Positions 7,994 through 17,178 of a stretch of 64,000 nucleotides of DNA are shown here, in pieces. The notes below the pieces were generated by a model that had not been told where the DNA came from, ran no database searches, and saw only the letters and a program-made list of their open reading frames with translations. The position numbers were made by a program, and so were the translations under genes. Source of the DNA: Pseudomonas nunensis (GTDB lineage: Bacteria > Pseudomonadota > Gammaproteobacteria > Pseudomonadales > Pseudomonadaceae); assembly GCF_024296925.1 (NCBI RefSeq), contig NZ_CP101125.1, forward strand, positions 3,784,501 to 3,848,500. Reading direction: 5' to 3'. Positions within the stretch are counted from its first letter, which is position 1; every line of letters begins with the position of its first letter.

Positions 7994-10900
7994 TTAAATG
8001 GCCTCGGCCAGTTCGACGCGCAATACCAAACCATCCTGCAACCTAGTTATAGCCCCAATGCGCGGATATAACCAAAGCCCTGAGTGATCAACAGGCTGTA
8101 ACTGAATATCAGAAATCAGTTGCGAGATTTTGGTGATCTGCGCACGCGGCAGTAACAGGTCTGCTCGCCCTGCTCGGCATAACACTTTGTGTAACTCAGC
8201 CAAGTAATCAGGAGAAAATTGAACATGCGACTGGGTCTCGGCAAACAGCAAACTGCCAAGCAAACGCTCGGTGGTAGCAACACTATTTTGGAATGGGTTG
8301 TAGTAACTCATTTCAGACTGGCGAATGGCATTACCACGTGGCCACAACAACCCCTGATTGCGACAAAGGCCTTGGAACACCTCAACGGGAGATGCCTGCC
8401 TACCCAACTCTTTGGTCGCTAGTGCATGAGCAACGATATTCAGACCCCACTCAAGGCCGCTATGGGCCTCCAACGCTCGCCAGTTGCTCAGTAAATCAAG
8501 CAAGTTTGCGTCAGTGGAGTCACTGCTACCAGGTCTTAAAACTCTCGAATGCAACACACTCAAAAAACTGTGACTCAGGGTAAAGCCCTCGCTGAGCAGA
8601 AGCCGGTGCAACTCTGCATTGGCATCACGACGCTGCTGCAAATCACCGGCCCCTCTCACCGCGGCTAGCGCATCGGCCAGACTACCCCCTGGGGCTACCT
8701 GCTCCAGCAATTGGAAAAGATGAAAATCGATCTGCTCATAGTCACCTGGCTGCAGGCTACGCGCGAGAGTATTAAGAACGCGAAGCGGATCCTCGAAATA
8801 TGCTTGCTCCAGGCGACTTATAATTCCGTTGCCCCCAGCCTCCGCCTCATTCAACCAAACTTCTAGGCAGTCCTCCAGCCAAAAAGCATCGGCCACCACC
8901 ACCCGTTCATCAACATCTGGCAACAGTACGCACATTGCTCGCTGGGCAGCGCCAGCCAGGGTATTGGCTAGCAACGTGCGACTCCAGAGGAGCAATTCAG
9001 GTAGCAAATCTACATCAACCCACAATGCACGGGCGCACTCCTGTAGGCCGTTGAGCAGATCATCTCGTGCTAGCAACTCACGTAAATCTGTTTGCAGTTT
9101 TTGCTCTTGAACAGAGTCCAACTGCTCATCGGGTTGAAACAAACTCTGCGGAATTATGCGCAAACGCTCAATACCGGCAGCCGTGTGCAACCGGGTGAGC
9201 GCACTGGTTATTGGTTGAGGTTCTGTAGGATCCAGATTAAGGAACTCTCCAGCCAGCGCAGCTAAATAACACTCAGCAACCCAATTTGCCTTGAACGAAT
9301 CACCACCAAAAATATCTAGTTGATCAACAAGATGACGGAAGAACACAGGGCGGAGTCCATGTAAAACCTGCGGATTTGCCAACATATCGACAATCACTTG
9401 ATCACTAATCCGAAATCGAATACGCATACCATCGACCCACTGCCGAGCACCGATAGCAACAGGTTCACCACTGCGCTCCCAATCAAATCTGACTCGGGTA
9501 CTTGCACCGTTGGTAAACCGCAAAGTGGCTTGCGCCGCTGTGCTAAAACGCACCACCTCCAGAGGAGTCATTTGCTGGTGCAAACAGAAGGTCACATCGG
9601 TAAGATTTCTCCCCCAACTGCCAACTGGAGGCTCATGTAACTCAGTCAGTGACGGCACACGAAACTCGGCCTGCCACACTAGTCGCGCGTTGCTTTTCTC
9701 AGTTAAATTTAACTTCGGCTCGAGACGGCGGGTATAGACAGCATTAGGACGCAGTACTGCCAAGGACTGAGCAGCGCTACTGCCAACCGAGCCTTCATCG
9801 AGCAACTGCTCGCCAAAAGCCTCACAGACCTCAAACCCAGACTGTTGGATGGAGTCAGGTTCAGGAACAAAATTTACTGGAATTAGCCAGTCAGCATCCA
9901 AGTTACTGTCAATGGCATACCGCTTTGAAATCCGTCCTGGGGCAAACTCGCGTAGCGCTTGGAAAATTGGCAAATCTCTCCACTCGACGCTCAAATCTAC
10001 CCCGCGCACCAAGGCGATAAACAGACTAGGTAAGCTGAGTTCGCTAAACAGCGCTTCGGGGATAAATTCGGGCAGCGGCGAACTCCCTTTAGCCACATCC
10101 TCCCACAGTTGGCCATTGGCGCTCCAATCGGTAACTAGTTTGCGCTGCAGCGCAGGTAGTAGTTCAAACATTACCGAACGCGGGGGTGCCCAGAGAATGC
10201 GCAGCAGAGTACCGTTATCAACCTGGAGGGCATCTTTTAGATAGGCGGTAAACTGATCTTGCTGGCTGCTTGGTTGCAGTAATTGCTCAACCAAAATCAG
10301 TAGTCGCTTGCAACTACTCTTATTAGCCTGAGGCTTGCGAAGTATCGTCCACACGGCACCACTACCTAATTGCGCACTTAGCCAGTCGAGCAGTGCCATA
10401 GCCGCCTGCATTTTCTGAATATGGCTGTTGTGCAGCGGTAGACCCTGCCGCTTAATTTCTGGGCTAAGCAACTCTTCGTAGCGTTGAAATGCAACTCGAT
10501 CACGACCGAACTCGGAGAGAACTACCAACATCCAAGGACGCATGGTGCGAGAGCGGCCTGCACGACCCTTGCGCTGCAAATAGGATGCAACATCACGCGG
10601 TGCCTTATGCTGCAGGACTGCCCCCACTGCCGGGTCATTGAAGCCTACCTCAAGTGAAGCCGTAGCAACGACAATCTCAGCGTCAGCATCGACCCCTGCA
10701 TCCTGGCTCGACGTACGACCGACTACCGCCCGATCATCCTCACCGAGCAAATGGCCGATATCTGTGCCCACTCGCCAGTCTTGCCCCAGACGGATACGTT
10801 CTAGTGGATGCGTCGCTTCCTGCTCATCTTCATCCTGCCGATCCCTTGGACCACGCAGGCTAGCCAGTGTTGGGTGATGGGGTGTTAGCCCCCACTTATT

Positions 10901-12451
10901 TGTGCGCCATCCTTCAGCATCTGCTAGCTGGTGATAAAGACGATTGTTCGCGTCCAAGTCGTCGGTAAAGACAAATGCTTTACTTCCCCACGTCCCCTTA
11001 GAACAGCTCTTGCGGGCATCCAGAATACGCCTAGTTAGCATGCTGGCCTGAATGGTGGTCGACAGCAAAGCAGTCTGCGAGACCGGATCACCGCGCAGTA
11101 CCATCAGGTACTCCGCGCCTTCATCAATCATTTCATCAGACAACGGTTCAACCAGTTCAACATGCTCGTCGCGCGCCCCGACCAGTTCGGCAAAAAAACG
11201 TGCGGCATCGACTAAGGTTGCAGATAGCCCAACAAAATGTGGTCGGCATTGAGCGCGTTTCATCCAACGCCGCAGTAAATAGGCCGTCTGAGCTCCGCTA
11301 CCGCCACCGTAAGTGTGCACCTCATCGAGTAACACTAGCGTTGGCCCCGCTTGCGGGCCAACACCAAACAGATGGTTACAACTGTAATCCCCAAGCCTCC
11401 GATTGAGCATCTCAGTGGTGGTAAACAAAATGTCCGGCGGAACATCTGTCTGGCAGCGACGAGTCAAAGCCACCTCGTCATCGGCTACATGGTGCCCGCA
11501 GCGATTGCAGTTAACCTCTTTAAGGTTGGCACGCCATTCCATCTTTCCGCCGCAACTGCTGCTCGGGCAGCGTAGTAGGTCAAACGCCAAACTTGGTTTC
11601 TTCGTTTTAAAATCTACCCCCGCCCATCGCCACTCAGTAGGAGTATCTCCGTACAGTGCACCGATGCGAATCTTGCGGCCAGTTCCGGTTTGCATCAGAC
11701 CATCGAGTTTACGACACTGGCTCCATGCTTCCATAAACTGGTCTTTGAGCAGTTCATTGCGCGGATAGATGGCTAGAATCCGCACCCTGGGTGTGTGATC
11801 ACTCAGCAGGTCTGCAGCTAGCGAGGCTAGGCCTGGTAAATAGAACGACAGCGTCTTACCACTACCAGTACCGGCACAAACGATGGTGCCGGAGGCATGA
11901 GTCGGTCGGTAGCGATGCTCACTAAAAGCCTGCAAAATACTTGATGTGGCGCGGGACTGAAAACCGGCCAAATTCCGCAGATTGCTGGCTGGATTGAGTA
12001 ACAACTCAATGGCGGCCTTTAAATGTTCAGGATCACACAGTGTCGACAACTGCAACCACTTCGGCAGCAATTGCGCCACATCATGATCGCGTTTGGGGTA
12101 ACTACGAGGCCGACGCAAAAATCGGAAATCCGACACTAACGTACGAGCGCGATCTATCGGTTGGTTGAGAAACCATTGCCGAAGGTTGCGGTACAGGTGC
12201 GCCGCCTCGCCCATACGCGTCCGGTAAACATTTGTGAGCCCTTCAGGATGGGGCACCTCGATGAGCATCGCGTGCTTGCTCAACGCAATCAGCACATCAT
12301 AGGGATCGTGATCGGGCAGTACTTCTTCCAGGATTGTCAACACCTCATCTTCGCTGAAGAAACCACCGGTATCGCCCCAAACCAACAAGCTGGTTTCCTG
12401 CTCTTCCAACTTGTCCAAGCAAGCGTGCAACTGCTCCAGAGTAATGGTCAT
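7994..12451 (-). CDS. dpdJ: DpdJ, large superfamily 2 helicase
   Basis: A 1485-residue SF2 helicase of the restriction arm. Walker A AGTGSGKT is at 193-200, DEVH at 376-379, LSAT at 409-412 and motif VI QRKGRAGR at 626-633. Between motifs I and II four cysteines (295, 300, 315, 318) form a CX4CX14CX2C pattern that probably binds zinc. The layout, with a DEVH box, an inserted zinc ribbon and a very long C-terminal region of about 850 residues, resembles large MrfA/DUF1998-type helicases. The C-terminal half has no domain I recognise. The start overlaps the dpdI stop as TGATG. Confidence 0.85.
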   Translation of the reverse strand: MTITLEQLHACLDKLEEQETSLLVWGDTGGFFSEDEVLTILEEVLPDHDPYDVLIALSKHAMLIEVPHPEGLTNVYRTRMGEAAHLYRNLRQWFLNQPIDRARTLVSDFRFLRRPRSYPKRDHDVAQLLPKWLQLSTLCDPEHLKAAIELLLNPASNLRNLAGFQSRATSSILQAFSEHRYRPTHASGTIVCAGTGSGKTLSFYLPGLASLAADLLSDHTPRVRILAIYPRNELLKDQFMEAWSQCRKLDGLMQTGTGRKIRIGALYGDTPTEWRWAGVDFKTKKPSLAFDLLRCPSSSCGGKMEWRANLKEVNCNRCGHHVADDEVALTRRCQTDVPPDILFTTTEMLNRRLGDYSCNHLFGVGPQAGPTLVLLDEVHTYGGGSGAQTAYLLRRWMKRAQCRPHFVGLSATLVDAARFFAELVGARDEHVELVEPLSDEMIDEGAEYLMVLRGDPVSQTALLSTTIQASMLTRRILDARKSCSKGTWGSKAFVFTDDLDANNRLYHQLADAEGWRTNKWGLTPHHPTLASLRGPRDRQDEDEQEATHPLERIRLGQDWRVGTDIGHLLGEDDRAVVGRTSSQDAGVDADAEIVVATASLEVGFNDPAVGAVLQHKAPRDVASYLQRKGRAGRSRTMRPWMLVVLSEFGRDRVAFQRYEELLSPEIKRQGLPLHNSHIQKMQAAMALLDWLSAQLGSGAVWTILRKPQANKSSCKRLLILVEQLLQPSSQQDQFTAYLKDALQVDNGTLLRILWAPPRSVMFELLPALQRKLVTDWSANGQLWEDVAKGSSPLPEFIPEALFSELSLPSLFIALVRGVDLSVEWRDLPIFQALREFAPGRISKRYAIDSNLDADWLIPVNFVPEPDSIQQSGFEVCEAFGEQLLDEGSVGSSAAQSLAVLRPNAVYTRRLEPKLNLTEKSNARLVWQAEFRVPSLTELHEPPVGSWGRNLTDVTFCLHQQMTPLEVVRFSTAAQATLRFTNGASTRVRFDWERSGEPVAIGARQWVDGMRIRFRISDQVIVDMLANPQVLHGLRPVFFRHLVDQLDIFGGDSFKANWVAECYLAALAGEFLNLDPTEPQPITSALTRLHTAAGIERLRIIPQSLFQPDEQLDSVQEQKLQTDLRELLARDDLLNGLQECARALWVDVDLLPELLLWSRTLLANTLAGAAQRAMCVLLPDVDERVVVADAFWLEDCLEVWLNEAEAGGNGIISRLEQAYFEDPLRVLNTLARSLQPGDYEQIDFHLFQLLEQVAPGGSLADALAAVRGAGDLQQRRDANAELHRLLLSEGFTLSHSFLSVLHSRVLRPGSSDSTDANLLDLLSNWRALEAHSGLEWGLNIVAHALATKELGRQASPVEVFQGLCRNQGLLWPRGNAIRQSEMSYYNPFQNSVATTERLLGSLLFAETQSHVQFSPDYLAELHKVLCRAGRADLLLPRAQITKISQLISDIQLQPVDHSGLWLYPRIGAITRLQDGLVLRVELAEAI

Positions 12452-13203
12452 CAGAAAGCTTTCCGACTAACTGTGAACTGCTCCAGCAGATCGTGTTTTT
12501 GAAGCCACTGAAAAGCCTCCAGCGTCATCATGGACAGCGGTGCCCGCCCAAGACTTGCGAGTTGATTAAGTTGATTAAAAAAGCGGCCAACATCTGCTGG
12601 CAGATCGAAATCCATCTGATCCCGCACCTGCTGCATGCGTTCAGCCAGTTTCTTTAACTCTTGAATAGACCAAACGGTCTCAGGCATCTGTTTGGCTTGT
12701 GCCAAGAACTGCTTACGAAGAGCGACGTATTCCGTATAGTATCTCTCGACCCCAGGAATACCGCGCTGGGTATCGAGCATCACCTGTTCAACCCGGCATA
12801 AGCTATCAAGTTGAGCAGTCCAATTTTTCCAACACGATATAACTTTTTCTTCTAACTCAGTGGTTAGTTTGCCGAGTGCTACCTGAGCATTATCAAGCGC
12901 ATCATCCTGACGGGCCGCAGATTTTTTCTGAGACCAAACGTCAGTGAAAGCTTTAAGACTTACAATTGCTTTTCCGCATTGCTTCTGTAGTTCAGTACTT
13001 AATTGCATCGACTCGGGAGCATCTACCGGAAGCGCCTTGAGCACCGCCGCATTGGCCACCATAACTTTAAGACTACTGGCGATATTTTGGAAGCGCTCAT
13101 AGATATGCTTACAATCCTCGATGGATTCACGGGACTGTCCAGCAGACTGACTTAACAGTTGTTCACTGCGCAGACTTTGGATCTGCTGTTCAAGCATGCT
13201 CAT
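12451..13203 (-). CDS. dpdI: DpdI, predicted coiled-coil protein
   Basis: A 250-residue protein dominated by helices with heptad-like spacing, rich in Gln, Glu and Leu, and with no enzymatic motif. It is named by order between dpdH and dpdJ. It overlaps the dpdH end by 14 bases and abuts dpdJ through TGATG. A second Met lies two codons inside the chosen start (MSM), so the start is uncertain by six bases. It probably acts as a structural partner of the ATPase DpdH, an inference from adjacency. Confidence 0.7.
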   Translation of the reverse strand: MSMLEQQIQSLRSEQLLSQSAGQSRESIEDCKHIYERFQNIASSLKVMVANAAVLKALPVDAPESMQLSTELQKQCGKAIVSLKAFTDVWSQKKSAARQDDALDNAQVALGKLTTELEEKVISCWKNWTAQLDSLCRVEQVMLDTQRGIPGVERYYTEYVALRKQFLAQAKQMPETVWSIQELKKLAERMQQVRDQMDFDLPADVGRFFNQLNQLASLGRAPLSMMTLEAFQWLQKHDLLEQFTVSRKAF

Positions 13204-16200
13204 GATTTTCGTCCCGCAGATCAGTCACAGTTTTAGCCATTTCATCAAGTAGACGGGTCACACTGTCTTGAGACTGCTTCAAAATGTCGCCTCCCCACTT
13301 CTCATTTTCCGACTCCAACCTAGGCAACACGAAACCGTAAAATATGTTCCAATTGGTTAGCACCTTCACTACTAACTCCAACCGTAGACCATCAAGTTGG
13401 TTGACCCGTTGCAAGCGCCTAATCACATCCGTTTCTTCACGGAGTGCAAGCAGGTCTTTAACCACTCTCCAACTCTCACTGTCTTTCAAGGCAACCAGTG
13501 AGGCCTGCATTTTCTTAGCATTAGGGAAATCTGGCAGTGTTGGATAATACTGCCCACCAACACTGATATCACGCACCAGGCCCGCCATCTCATCTAGCAA
13601 AGAACAGAAGGTATCTTGTCGAGTGCAACCATCTAACACTTCAACAACATTGATTGACGGTCGCAGAGCTTGAGTTATTGTATTTGACAATTTCACTAGT
13701 TGAGGGTCTTGATTGGTCTTGGCGACTTTAAAAGCGTTGAGTGCTAGATCCCCATCCATCCCATGATCATTCGCGGAAACTAGTTTCAACCAGGCCTCAC
13801 GCTGATCATCCCATTTCTCAAGCACTTGCTCGCGTGCTTGCTTTAGCTCTGGCACAACTGCCGACATCTCACTCTCACGAATCTCCTCAGCGGTTCTGAG
13901 TAATTCGTTTAAGCGCTGACGGTCATTATTGCTGTCCGTCAGCAAACCCAGTGTCATGGCCGATTGCAGTTGCTTACCTAGTACGCCTGGTAAGGCTTGC
14001 CGCATCTCGACCGCCAGTGTCTGCAACATGTCCGGCACCCAGTAAGCGGCGAAACTCTGATAGAGGAGATAATCCCCGAACCCGTTGGGATACCCCCACC
14101 CGATGTCGCGGTCAGACTTGCGGTTAAAGTATTCGTAACGGAGCAGTGCAAGTGCTACACCCTGCAGAAATTCTGCTTTCTGCGGAAGCTTAAAATCCTC
14201 TTCCAAGCAAAAATGCATCTTACTTCCCGCGTTATTACCCATAGCATAAGGAAGCTCGATAAGTATACGACTTGAAATCTTCAGAGAAGGCTTTTCCTTT
14301 AGGCCAATCCAGTCCAGGCGTGCATACTGCTCATACATCCCCAAGAGGCCTGCACGCAGAATACGAGCCTCTTCTTGCCCAAGCTTTTGCTTACGCTGAA
14401 ACCAAAGGGTGACAACCTCTTCTAATAGGTGCAACTCTAGCTGATTGGAGTCAACCGTCTCAGGGGATAAGTCTTGTAAGGCACCCTGTTTTACCGCTCG
14501 AATTGAGGTTTCCGAAACTATGGATCCACTCGGGGCAACCTCATAAATACTCAATCCGTCCTTGAGCATTGCAGCTAGGCCGTCTAAACCAAAGATCCAG
14601 GCAACCCGGCAATCCATCTTTCTTTGCAGATCTTCGATCGAGCGACTGTCATATCCCCAGATCGCGGCTAGTGTTTTGCATCGCTCTGGCTTTTCAAGCT
14701 TCTGCAAAGCACCTGACAATCCAGCCTTAACTTTAATCCCGGCAAAGTCAGCGGGCGGAAACGCCTTCGACAAACATGTTTTCCGGTAATTGCTTAGCGT
14801 GCGCAAGAGAATCTCGTTCAATACCTGGCGGGGATTAAACTTGAGTTCTTCATCGCCTTTACGACAAAAACTATCTGCCAGTGCAGCAATGGCATTACGA
14901 TTAAAAGGGAATAATGGCACTCCAAACGTAGCATACCCGAATGCTTTTAAGTCATCTCTATCGTCATCGGAATCTGACCAAACTGGCGGCCACGAATCAG
15001 ATTTTCGACCTAACCAAGAAGATTTCAGCGCCTCACTGCCAAAGCGGGCGGCATTCAGATAGCGTCCGCAGAAATTGACAATTCGCTCTAAGGTCTGCTC
15101 AGGGCCTTGCCCCTGCTCACGAATATGCCACTCATATTGCGCACGGGTTTTAATTGTATCCTGACGCCGCAAATAGCCTTGGTAGCCATCGGTTACCGCA
15201 ATCGCCGAACGCAGCGTGCATAACTCCTGCTCACCATCACGCACCGATTCCTCTAGCAAACTGTCTATCAGGACGTCTTCAATAGCGGAGATTGCCGCCA
15301 TGTCCTCTACCAGTACCACCAGAGTGCGGTTTTGTTGTTTCAGTGAGCGGCGTATCTCTTTGAACAGGTCTTGAAAACTGCCACCATTGAATTGAAAAAG
15401 ATATCCAAAAACCGTACGTGTAGACTCACCAAGAACTTCATTCAGTACGCGGGCCGCACCCTCACGCGCAAGTTGGTTGGTGTTCAACTGGGTCTGACTG
15501 ACACACTGCCGTGCGCTTAGGCACAAGTCATCAAGATTGAAACTAAAGTCAAGATCCCCGTCCTTGATTTGGTAATCGTTACGGAGAAGTTCATGATCAG
15601 TTGCCCCCTGCGTCAAACGACTAGCAAACTGGTGTATGCAATGCTCTGGTTTAAGCAGGCTTTTTTTGAAGTTAGGATCAGTAATTAACTCTGAGAGACC
15701 CCGACCAGGCAGTGTATAAGTTTGAATATCTCGCAAGCGCTGCGCCTCTTCAGCCCTCAACTGCTGACGTGCCGATGGATGTTCACGGTAATACGCAACC
15801 TTCTGAGCAGCATCTTGGTGCAACTCATTCAACTGCTGAGACATGAATGTTAGCAACAGGTCCGCAACCGCCTCGGTCTTTAATTGCTCACCAACCGAAC
15901 TTATCCTACTACGAGCCTGCTCGAAATCCTCTCCCTCAAGTCCAGCCAATAAGAGTTCCAGTACCTGGCGCAGACTGGCATTTTTCGGAATGCGCACGAC
16001 ATGCCAACTCTGGCAATCAGAGTGTAATTTTAGTTTGGCATCCAACCAGCGAATCAGGTGGGATTTACCTACCCCGGAACGTCCAATGATAGGGATCGGT
16101 CGTTCTATCGATAGAAAGTGTTCAAGCAGATTTTCTTCGTCGCATAATTGATCCGCACCAGAGCCCACACGTAGCAACTGCATAGGCTCATGCACCGCCA

Positions 16201-16288
16201 GCAGTACATGCTCCGCCAGTTCTTCGGCCTCCGTGCGAATGCATTGGGTGACATATTCAGGCTGAGGCCAGTAATTAATCAGGCTCAT
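13190..16288 (-). CDS. dpdH: DpdH, P-loop ATPase
   Basis: A 1032-residue ATPase. Walker A GRSGVGKS is at 69-76, inside an IPIIG...KSHLIRWL context typical of STAND/AAA-like domains. A Walker B-like LVVLVEDM lies near residue 340. The remaining 650 residues are helical with no recognised catalytic motif. In described clusters DpdH is one of the proteins required for restriction of unmodified DNA. Its start overlaps the dpdG stop by ATGA (16285-16288). Confidence 0.8.
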   Translation of the reverse strand: MSLINYWPQPEYVTQCIRTEAEELAEHVLLAVHEPMQLLRVGSGADQLCDEENLLEHFLSIERPIPIIGRSGVGKSHLIRWLDAKLKLHSDCQSWHVVRIPKNASLRQVLELLLAGLEGEDFEQARSRISSVGEQLKTEAVADLLLTFMSQQLNELHQDAAQKVAYYREHPSARQQLRAEEAQRLRDIQTYTLPGRGLSELITDPNFKKSLLKPEHCIHQFASRLTQGATDHELLRNDYQIKDGDLDFSFNLDDLCLSARQCVSQTQLNTNQLAREGAARVLNEVLGESTRTVFGYLFQFNGGSFQDLFKEIRRSLKQQNRTLVVLVEDMAAISAIEDVLIDSLLEESVRDGEQELCTLRSAIAVTDGYQGYLRRQDTIKTRAQYEWHIREQGQGPEQTLERIVNFCGRYLNAARFGSEALKSSWLGRKSDSWPPVWSDSDDDRDDLKAFGYATFGVPLFPFNRNAIAALADSFCRKGDEELKFNPRQVLNEILLRTLSNYRKTCLSKAFPPADFAGIKVKAGLSGALQKLEKPERCKTLAAIWGYDSRSIEDLQRKMDCRVAWIFGLDGLAAMLKDGLSIYEVAPSGSIVSETSIRAVKQGALQDLSPETVDSNQLELHLLEEVVTLWFQRKQKLGQEEARILRAGLLGMYEQYARLDWIGLKEKPSLKISSRILIELPYAMGNNAGSKMHFCLEEDFKLPQKAEFLQGVALALLRYEYFNRKSDRDIGWGYPNGFGDYLLYQSFAAYWVPDMLQTLAVEMRQALPGVLGKQLQSAMTLGLLTDSNNDRQRLNELLRTAEEIRESEMSAVVPELKQAREQVLEKWDDQREAWLKLVSANDHGMDGDLALNAFKVAKTNQDPQLVKLSNTITQALRPSINVVEVLDGCTRQDTFCSLLDEMAGLVRDISVGGQYYPTLPDFPNAKKMQASLVALKDSESWRVVKDLLALREETDVIRRLQRVNQLDGLRLELVVKVLTNWNIFYGFVLPRLESENEKWGGDILKQSQDSVTRLLDEMAKTVTDLRDENHEHA

Positions 16289-17178
16289 ACAGTCACCGCT
16301 GGAACGTAGACAACCTCACTAACAAAACGATGGACTCCGCCAGGAAGTTGTAATTGCATGCTAGTGGTGTCGTCGGAGGCCTTCTCAAAGCGCAGGCGAA
16401 AAGCACTCTCCAAACGCACCAATGCGTGGCTTAGTGCCGGACTGACCTGATGAGCCTCCCTCGGATGCCAACCTAACTCCTGCATCAAAGGTTCGAGTAA
16501 ACAACGGAAGTGACCCCCGTCCAACAGGGGTATTTGCTCGGCCAATCGCTCAATAAAAACCCTTAGCGACAATTTGCTTTCACCTAAAAACATCGTTTCT
16601 AAATACGGCACAATAGCTCGAGTTGGATCGACAATATATCCCGCACCGAAAGGCTCGAGAAATCCAAAAAAATCACCGTACTGTAAAAAAATAGGTAACT
16701 CGTTAGTGAGATTAAGGCCCCGTTCACCAGGTAGCCAGCGATTTACCGCTTCTTGTGCATTGCTAGACAACAACGGTTCTCCCCCCATAAAGGTATAGCC
16801 CTGCTGCACCAGCAGACAGGTCATAGCCCGAAAAAAAGGTTCAACTCGTCTATCATCCAGAAGGGCCTGATCAGTATTTTTTTTGGCATTGCCGATTATT
16901 AATGCCAACACTCTATGTGCTAAATTTCGATCTGTCGCGCCCTCAGGTACAGAGATCATGCCAGTGTCATCTTGCAACCAAAGTCCTTCCTTTAGCCAAA
17001 AATCCAGATTCCACTCAAACCGTTTTTGAGCATTTGCGGATTTAGGTAAAAACTCAGGACGAAGAATCTCCAATACATCGACACGAGATATAGATTTACC
17101 TTTTCGCACTAGCACTCGATCAATGAGATTCAGCAACACCAAACTGCTGCCTGGATTGGCATTATTCACCATCGACAT
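16285..17178 (-). CDS. dpdG: DpdG-like protein
   Basis: A 297-residue protein named by its place between dpdF and dpdH; I see no known catalytic motif. Residues 5-75 look like a winged-helix type segment (LLNLIDRVLVRKGKSISRV, then a helical stretch ending in WLKEGLWLQDD), so DNA binding or a protein-interaction role is possible. The start at 17178 (MSMVNN) overlaps the dpdF stop by one base (TAATG). An upstream Met at 17238 lies inside dpdF and is not favoured. Confidence 0.7.
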   Translation of the reverse strand: MSMVNNANPGSSLVLLNLIDRVLVRKGKSISRVDVLEILRPEFLPKSANAQKRFEWNLDFWLKEGLWLQDDTGMISVPEGATDRNLAHRVLALIIGNAKKNTDQALLDDRRVEPFFRAMTCLLVQQGYTFMGGEPLLSSNAQEAVNRWLPGERGLNLTNELPIFLQYGDFFGFLEPFGAGYIVDPTRAIVPYLETMFLGESKLSLRVFIERLAEQIPLLDGGHFRCLLEPLMQELGWHPREAHQVSPALSHALVRLESAFRLRFEKASDDTTSMQLQLPGGVHRFVSEVVYVPAVTV